Shown here piece after piece: positions 58,674 through 64,000 of a DNA stretch of 64,000 nt (positions within the stretch are counted from its first letter, which is position 1; every line of letters starts with the position of its first letter). Location: the NCBI GenBank assembly GCA_951812925.1, contig OX638368.1, positions 69,674,912 to 69,738,911 on the forward strand, written 5' to 3'. A program made the translations under genes and the position numbers. The notes below the pieces were generated by a model. It ran no database searches, was not told the DNA's origin, and worked only from the letters and a program-made list of their open reading frames with translations. Origin of the DNA: Calliopum simillimum (taxonomy: Eukaryota > Arthropoda > Insecta > Diptera > Lauxaniidae).

Positions 58674-61600
58674 TTACGGCGTGGAAATTGTGCAGAAATA
58701 AAACTTTTTTTGCTTAGATGGGCTTTAGAAATAAAAAATAAATACTTTATCGAAACTGGTGGCTCAAATTTTTTTTTGGAGATATGGACAACAGAGGTTG
58801 CTGATATATCTTTTCTGGACACCAGTGTAAGTTGGGAACCCCTGCAATGATTTTAAAAATATTGATGATGTCTGAATAATATTTTAGCAAGCTACAATAT
58901 TGGTATAAGAAACCTCTAAATTAAGACCACTATTTTCAAGGCATTGAATTTTTTCTAAAATTATGACCAAGGTGTTTTTTAAATATCTTTGTTTATTTAG
59001 TTTTTGTAATGAATGTTAGAGACAATCTGCTTTGAAACAGTTGTTGTTGTTGAATTTTTTTTTGTTGTTGTTATTTATAAATCCAATAAAGTTAACACAA
59101 ATTTTTTGATTCAATATTTTTTTTTTTATAAATAAAAAATAACAGCACAGAAAAAGCAGGTGCAAATGTTATATCAAATACTTAAAAGTAAAAAAATATA
59201 GATTTCCACATTTTTTATATAATTTTAAGTTAATTACACATTTTTGGGGAAAACAGATGTTTTTGGAAAACAATAGGTCTCAATTTAATAAAAAATTAAT
59301 GTATTGAAACCGCACAGTTAAATTTATTTATAATCAAGAATTTTAACCTGTTAAAATACCTTTTGATTGACATTAATCTCATTAAAATGCATCAAGCATA
59401 TCTGCACGTTTTGACGTTCGTTGAATTATGAAAGAGAAACCGATAGTTTAGTCTGCCGTGTGCGCGCTTCTATATGCAGCAATGGAGCATTGACCGTTAG
59501 ACGATTTTTGAGTCGGGTTGCGGTCGTCTCTGAGGCTGCTATGAGAATGAGATTTTTTAATCAGCCGATAGCAAATCATATGCAGCATTGGCCAATAGAA
59601 CTATCGCCCGACAATTTTGTTTATCATGTGAACCAGCTCGAAACTGAATTTTTGACATTTTTGAAATGTTTAATAGTCTGAATGGGGACATATTCTGCAA
59701 CGGATTCATACAAAAGCGAATTACAGATAGCGCGAAAAAATGAAGCTGGACATATCGAGAATTGAAACTTTCAATATATGTTGTAGATCCTGTAATTCTG
59801 CACAAAAAAAATTCAATACTTTTCATCGTACGACTCACCGTTTTCACCAAAAATCATTCTTATACTATGTTTACACCAAAGATTTAGCTGTGAAGATATA
59901 AATAAATCTCGATGCTAAATCCCACCTGTTTACACCGGCTGAATGGGATTTATTTTTGACAGTAAATGTCAATTGGTGAATGACATTTGTTTTTATATTA
60001 TAGAATAGTTTGCAAAAGTTGATTAATCTTGATTCCTTTTTTTACAATAATCTTATCGAGGCCAACGCAGAGTTGAATTCAACATGTTTGGGAATTGCCA
60101 TCATCCAAAGCGATACTGATGCCATAATTTCAGCATCTCGTGGCGAGACACCTATTGTTTTGAAGTAGATGCGCGATGAACCTTTTGCGATTTCTGTATG
60201 GACATTAACGCTTCATCAGTGATTTTTTCTGTTCATTAAATGGCAACTACGTATTGTCTGTTTCCAGGGATAAACTTTGGATTTAGCTGCTGAAAAGACT
60301 AAACGTCGTTTTGAAGATCACATCAAGGATGTTATTTTGTTGTCTCACGTGACAAGACCACAAAATTATGTTATATACGTACATTAGACGACTGTAAATT
60401 ATTATTCCATATGATGCTCACACCTATTGGTGGCAAGGATCCCGGCAAGCTTTTAGACTTTGGAATAGAATGGCATTATGTTTGTTTTTCACCAAAACGT
60501 ATTAGTTTGTGCCACCTATGGCCAACAATTTTTCATCGGAATAAGGAACAAGATCACACGCCGATAATACTTGCGTAAGGAGCATTACCGAAAGGTGACA
60601 TACATGTAAATTTCATACTAACATTAATAAAAATAAAGAGATGTATATATGTATTAAGTTATATATTTTCATTTGCTGAAGATCTCTAGTTTTTAGTTTA
60701 TACATATCATTCAGATCCTTAATATAAAAGTACTTTTTATCACTTCTCTTCTTTGCTTCTAATTGAAATCACTCGGATTACATATCAGGACTGATGTAAA
60801 CGACAATGTATTTAAGCATGCTGCATAAATATCCTTTAGTAGCTCGTTATGAATGGTCAACAGAGCTTGGAGAAAATCTGTCTTCCGCCTTAACGAACAG
60901 TGGATATGATATTTGTTTTTAACACATGCAGGGCATATCTTCAGCTATGCCATAATTCAATGATAGTTTGGAGGCAATTTCATCCATATCACCGCCTTTT
61001 AACAATATTTAAAGTCGTACAAAGTGTCGGAAAACACAGTGATTCTCATACACTTCATATTTGCTTTGAACCTGCGACCTTAATCAACGACGTCGTTGTC
61101 TTAACCAATAATTTATACAGCTCAACCTGAGCTGCATCTCCACATGGCCAGTTTGCCACCAGGATCTTTTGCGTCTCCATCACCCTGTACTTAAGTTGAT
61201 AAAAACGAGTAGACCATTACGTTAATTGTTGTTGTTCCACGGTTATGAAGATGATGTTGTCCATGAATATGCTGTGTATTCGATTTAATTCTTTCCAAAT
61301 TTTATTTTTGTAAAAGTAAACAAACTTATGACATAAATGACAACAAAACTTCAAATTATCAAAGTTTAAAGGTGCCACATGCATGAAAATAACAAAAAAA
61401 GGTAGCCCTGCCGAGATATATGAGGAGATATAAATTAAATCACGTTGGAAGTTGTAACGAACCTTTCAGCCAGCGGTTTTGCTCGCCTGTGTCCAGGGGT
61501 TCGGCTACAAAAATTTATAAAGAAAAGGACGGCCTCTTGGTTAAATTCAAAGTCACGGGTTGGAGTTTTGTTTGTTTAGTGCAATTTCATTTCTTTATTC

Positions 61601-61760
61601 AGTTTCTCTTAATACATAGAAAATAATATATATATCTTAAAACACGTCTCTCTGCTTCCCCACCACTCTTCGCTCCTATGCGTCGCTCTCTCGTCGCCGA
61701 TAGCCGTGGTCTCGTTAAGTGTAGTAGTGGTTTGTCGTCTCGCTTGTTCCTACTGAAATG
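58674..61760. other. No supported gene; possible decayed coding pieces
   Basis: TTG microsatellites occur at 59040-59080. The stretch 60000-60620 has fragments of open frames in several registers that I cannot assign. The open frame 59421-59681 shows no domain. 59866-59990 resembles 5640-5790. No tRNA or other RNA gene is seen. Confidence 0.4.
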
Positions 61761-61848
61761 GCTACTGTCGTAAACTCGTGGCTGATAGTCGTGAGTAGTT
61801 GATCTCGTGTCGGGCTGCTCCCACCTGCGCTACAAGACGGTTTCAAAC

Positions 61849-63055
61849 GCGTGGCTTATGGCCGTGAGGTAGCTGATTTCGTATCGGGCTACGTCACCCC
61901 TGCTATACACAAGAATAGATTAATCGCGTGGCTTATGGCCGTGAGGTAGCTGATTTCGTATCGGGCTACATCACCCCTACACAACACAAGATTAAATTAC
62001 TCGCGTGGCTTATGGCCGTGAGGTAGCTGATTTCGTATCGGGCTACGCCACCCCTACTATACACAAGATTAAGTTACACGCGTGGCTTATGGCCGTGAGG
62101 TAGCTGATTCCGTATCGGGCTACGTCACCCCTGCTATACACAAGAATAGATTAATCGCGTGGCTTATGGCCGTGAGGTAGCTGATTTCGTATCGGGCTAC
62201 GCCACCCCTACTATACACAAGAATGGTTTAATCGCGTGGCTTATGGCCGTGAGGTAGCTGATTTCGTATCGGGCTACGTCACCCCTGCTATACACAAGAA
62301 TGGTTTAATCGCGTGGCTTATGGCCGTGAGGTAGCTGATTTCGTATCGGGCTACGCCACCCCTACTATACACAAAATTAAGTTACACGCGTGGTTTATGG
62401 CCGTGAGGTAGCTGATTCCGTATCGGGCTACGTCACCCCTGCTATACACAAGAATAGATTAATCGCGTGGCTTATGGCCGTGAGGTAGCTGATTTCGTAT
62501 CGGGCTACGCCACCCCTACTATACACAAGAATGGTTTAATCGCGTGGCTTATGGCCGTGAGGTAGCTGATTCCGTATCGGGCTACGTCACCCCTGCTATA
62601 CACAAGAATAGATTAATCGCGTGGCTTATGGCCGTGAGGTAGCTGATTTCGTATCGGGCTACGCCACCCCTGCTATACACAAGATTAAGTTACACGCGTG
62701 GCTTATGGCCGTGAGGTAGCTGATTCCGTATCGGGCTACGTCACCCCTGCTATACACAAGAATAGATTAATCGCGTGGCTTATGGCCGTGAGGTAGCTGA
62801 TTTCGTATCGGGCTACGCCACCCCTACTATACACAAGATTAAGTTACACGCGTGGCTTATGGCCGTGAGGTAGCTGATTTCGTATCGGGCTACGCCACCC
62901 CTACTACACACAAGATTAAGTTACGCGCGTGGCTTATGGCCGTGAGGTAGATGATTCCGTATCGGGCTACGTCACCCCTGCTATACACAAGAATAGATTA
63001 ATCGCGTGGCTTATGGCCGTGAGGTAGCTGATTTCGTATCGGGCTACGTCACTCC
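61849..63055. repeat. 77-bp tandem array, 16 copies, higher-order dimers
   Basis: Exactly 77 bp per unit over 15 periods (61849 to 63004) plus a partial sixteenth. Units contain GCGTGGCTTATGGCCGTGAG and CGTATCGGGCTACGTCACCC. Variants differ by GATTTCG/GATTCCG, GTCACC/GCCACC and tail AAGAATAGATTAATC / AAGATTAAGTTACAC / AAGAATGGTTTAATC. Variants alternate in pairs over units 8-13 (for example 10-11 and 12-13), so part of the array grew as 154-bp dimers. Degenerate units precede it (61774-61848). It is GC-richer than its surroundings. Confidence 0.95.
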
Positions 63056-63193
63056 TACACAACAATGTTACTTATGCACCATGATATAAAGACAGATAAG
63101 ATATGCTCACGCGCATATATATTGTTGTTTCACTCTAATTGATGACGAAAGCATGCGACAAAAGCAAATTGTAAAGTGTGAAGTAGATTTAAA

Positions 63194-64000
63194 ATGGTTA
63201 TGTGCGCGGTTTTCTGTTGTAAGAATAATAACAATAAAATGTTAAAAATTATATTAGACAAAGGTATAAGCTTTATTCCATTTCCAAAAGACGATAATTT
63301 GTGTAAAATATGGATTGCTAAATGTGGCCGTGCGAATAAATTTAATGTAAAAAATGCAAGAATTTGCAGCGTCCACTTTAAAGCGGAAGATTATGCCCGT
63401 GATTTGAAAAGTGAATTGTTAGGCCTTACAAATGTAAGGAAAATATTGAAAAAAGATGCAATTCCATCATTATACTTACGAAATAGTACCACAGATAGCA
63501 CTGAAATACACACCTCTAATGCGCGTTCAGACAGGCTCGTGTCCCGCCAAAGAAAGGCGATGGTTAAACAGCTTTTGTAAGTATTTCTTAATGTATTGTT
63601 TATCAGTTTTGTAATAAATATGATGGTTAGAGCAACCCACGATATAGAGACAGCAACCAACGTATCTGCAAATGTCTATGAAAGTTGTGCAGTTTCTGAG
63701 CATCTATCAAGTTCCCAGCCACCTGAACCTGCAGTAACAACGACGTAAGTTGCTCCTTATTAATTTGTAAACTTTATTTCAATATTATATATTTGTTTTA
63801 GTGATGATATTGAAAATGCAAACATGAAAAAGGAACTTCAAGAAATGAAAAATAAACAGGGAGAACTTGAAGCTATAAATAAACAATTAGCGGCTGAAAA
63901 TCTTGCGCTCGTAAAAGAAAACACAATGCTTAGTAATTTTCAGAAGGCAACAGCGAAAGTATTCACGCCAGGGCAGTTACGAAAATTGGAAAATCCACAT
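63194..64000 (+). CDS. THAP-domain / P-element-like transposase, 5' part (runs off window)
   Basis: Three exons can be joined in frame: 63194-63576, 63631-63744 and 63802 onward. The introns are 54 and 57 bp with GTAAGT donors and TTAG acceptors; both junctions are in phase 2. Residues 1-95 form a THAP zinc finger: C4 and C8/C9, FP at 30-31, W40, C58-x2-H61 and AIPSLY at 89-94 (the AVPTIF-type closing box). Exon 3 encodes a Lys/Glu/Leu-rich coiled coil (MKKELQEMKNKQGELEAIN) then KVFTPGQLRKLENP, an arrangement seen in P-element transposase and THAP9. It would bind transposon ends and cut DNA, if the rest is intact. A domesticated THAP gene is the main alternative. No P-type terminal repeat is visible upstream. 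Confidence 0.8.

Noticed and set aside
59421..59681. 86-codon open frame
   Set aside because: No domain, low complexity of evidence, and an overlapping frame on the other strand of similar length.
60000..60620. Possible decayed gene with intron-like CTGTTTCCAG
   Set aside because: Fragments of open frames in different registers could not be tied to any family; too weak to call.
61470..61560. tRNA-like GGTTCGGCTAC segment
   Set aside because: No cloverleaf can be drawn around it; the stem partners are missing.
61849..63055. CRISPR-like array of regular repeats
   Set aside because: The whole 77-bp unit is conserved; there are no unique spacers and no cas genes. It is a eukaryotic tandem repeat.

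Overview
The window looks like AT-rich, repeat-dominated nuclear DNA of an insect, most probably a higher (cyclorrhaphan) fly. The grounds are Gypsy, Jockey-like and RNase-H-bearing LINE retrotransposons, foldback elements, P-element-like THAP coding sequence, and dispersed fly-type repeats (GGCGTGGCACCGCCC blocks; an 'ATTCTTGATCAGCGTC' block). No bacterial operon, rRNA, tRNA or CRISPR is visible. Almost everything recognisable is a mobile element, and many are nested with target-site duplications (TSDs) that can be read directly.

Left part (1-12 kb): a truncated pogo-type MITE (1-604) that contains a 256-bp MITE; LINE 3' remnants (983-1195, 1313-1620); a 1.5-kb long-arm palindrome (2368-3863); one unit of a ~510-bp repeat (about 4290-4860); a second copy of the 256-bp MITE (5921-6175); a 1.27-kb foldback element with TA TSD (6824-8088); a hairpin (9801-10102); a small MITE (11319-11542).

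First nest (12.0-29.3 kb): a foldback (FB-like) element made of ~123-bp subrepeats. A nearly intact 10,779-bp Gypsy-type LTR retrotransposon (minus strand, 12038-22816, TSD GAGA, twin 2546-bp LTRs) sits within a few bases of its left tip. A Jockey-like LINE (23301-28105, TSD TAAAAG) sits in its left arm and itself carries a 5'-truncated RNase-H LINE (24602-25935, TSD AGCGT).

Second nest (30.2-46.8 kb): a pogo-type MITE (TSD TA) contains a DDE-type DNA transposon (30963-46635, TSD AAA). Its transposase gene is interrupted by a second, related but damaged LTR retrotransposon (34596-46142, TSD CGAG), whose 5' LTR carries an 861-bp Transib-like insert (45084-45944, TSD GTAGG).

Right part (46.8-64 kb): a Jockey-like LINE fragment (47640-48765), a 1.8-kb palindrome (49162-50978, TSD TTA), several tandem arrays (~349, ~123, ~514, ~130 and 77 bp), a transposon-protein remnant (about 52570-52914), a hAT-type MITE (57121-57739, 8-bp TSD), another palindromic MITE (58191-58673), and at the right edge the 5' end of a spliced THAP/P-element-like transposase gene (63194 onward).

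The most unusual feature is that the Gag proteins of both LTR retrotransposons begin with a complete RING-H2 finger, so this Gypsy lineage appears to carry a gag-encoded candidate E3 ubiquitin ligase. The second is the Transib-like insert, one end of which reads CACAGTG, the V(D)J recombination heptamer.
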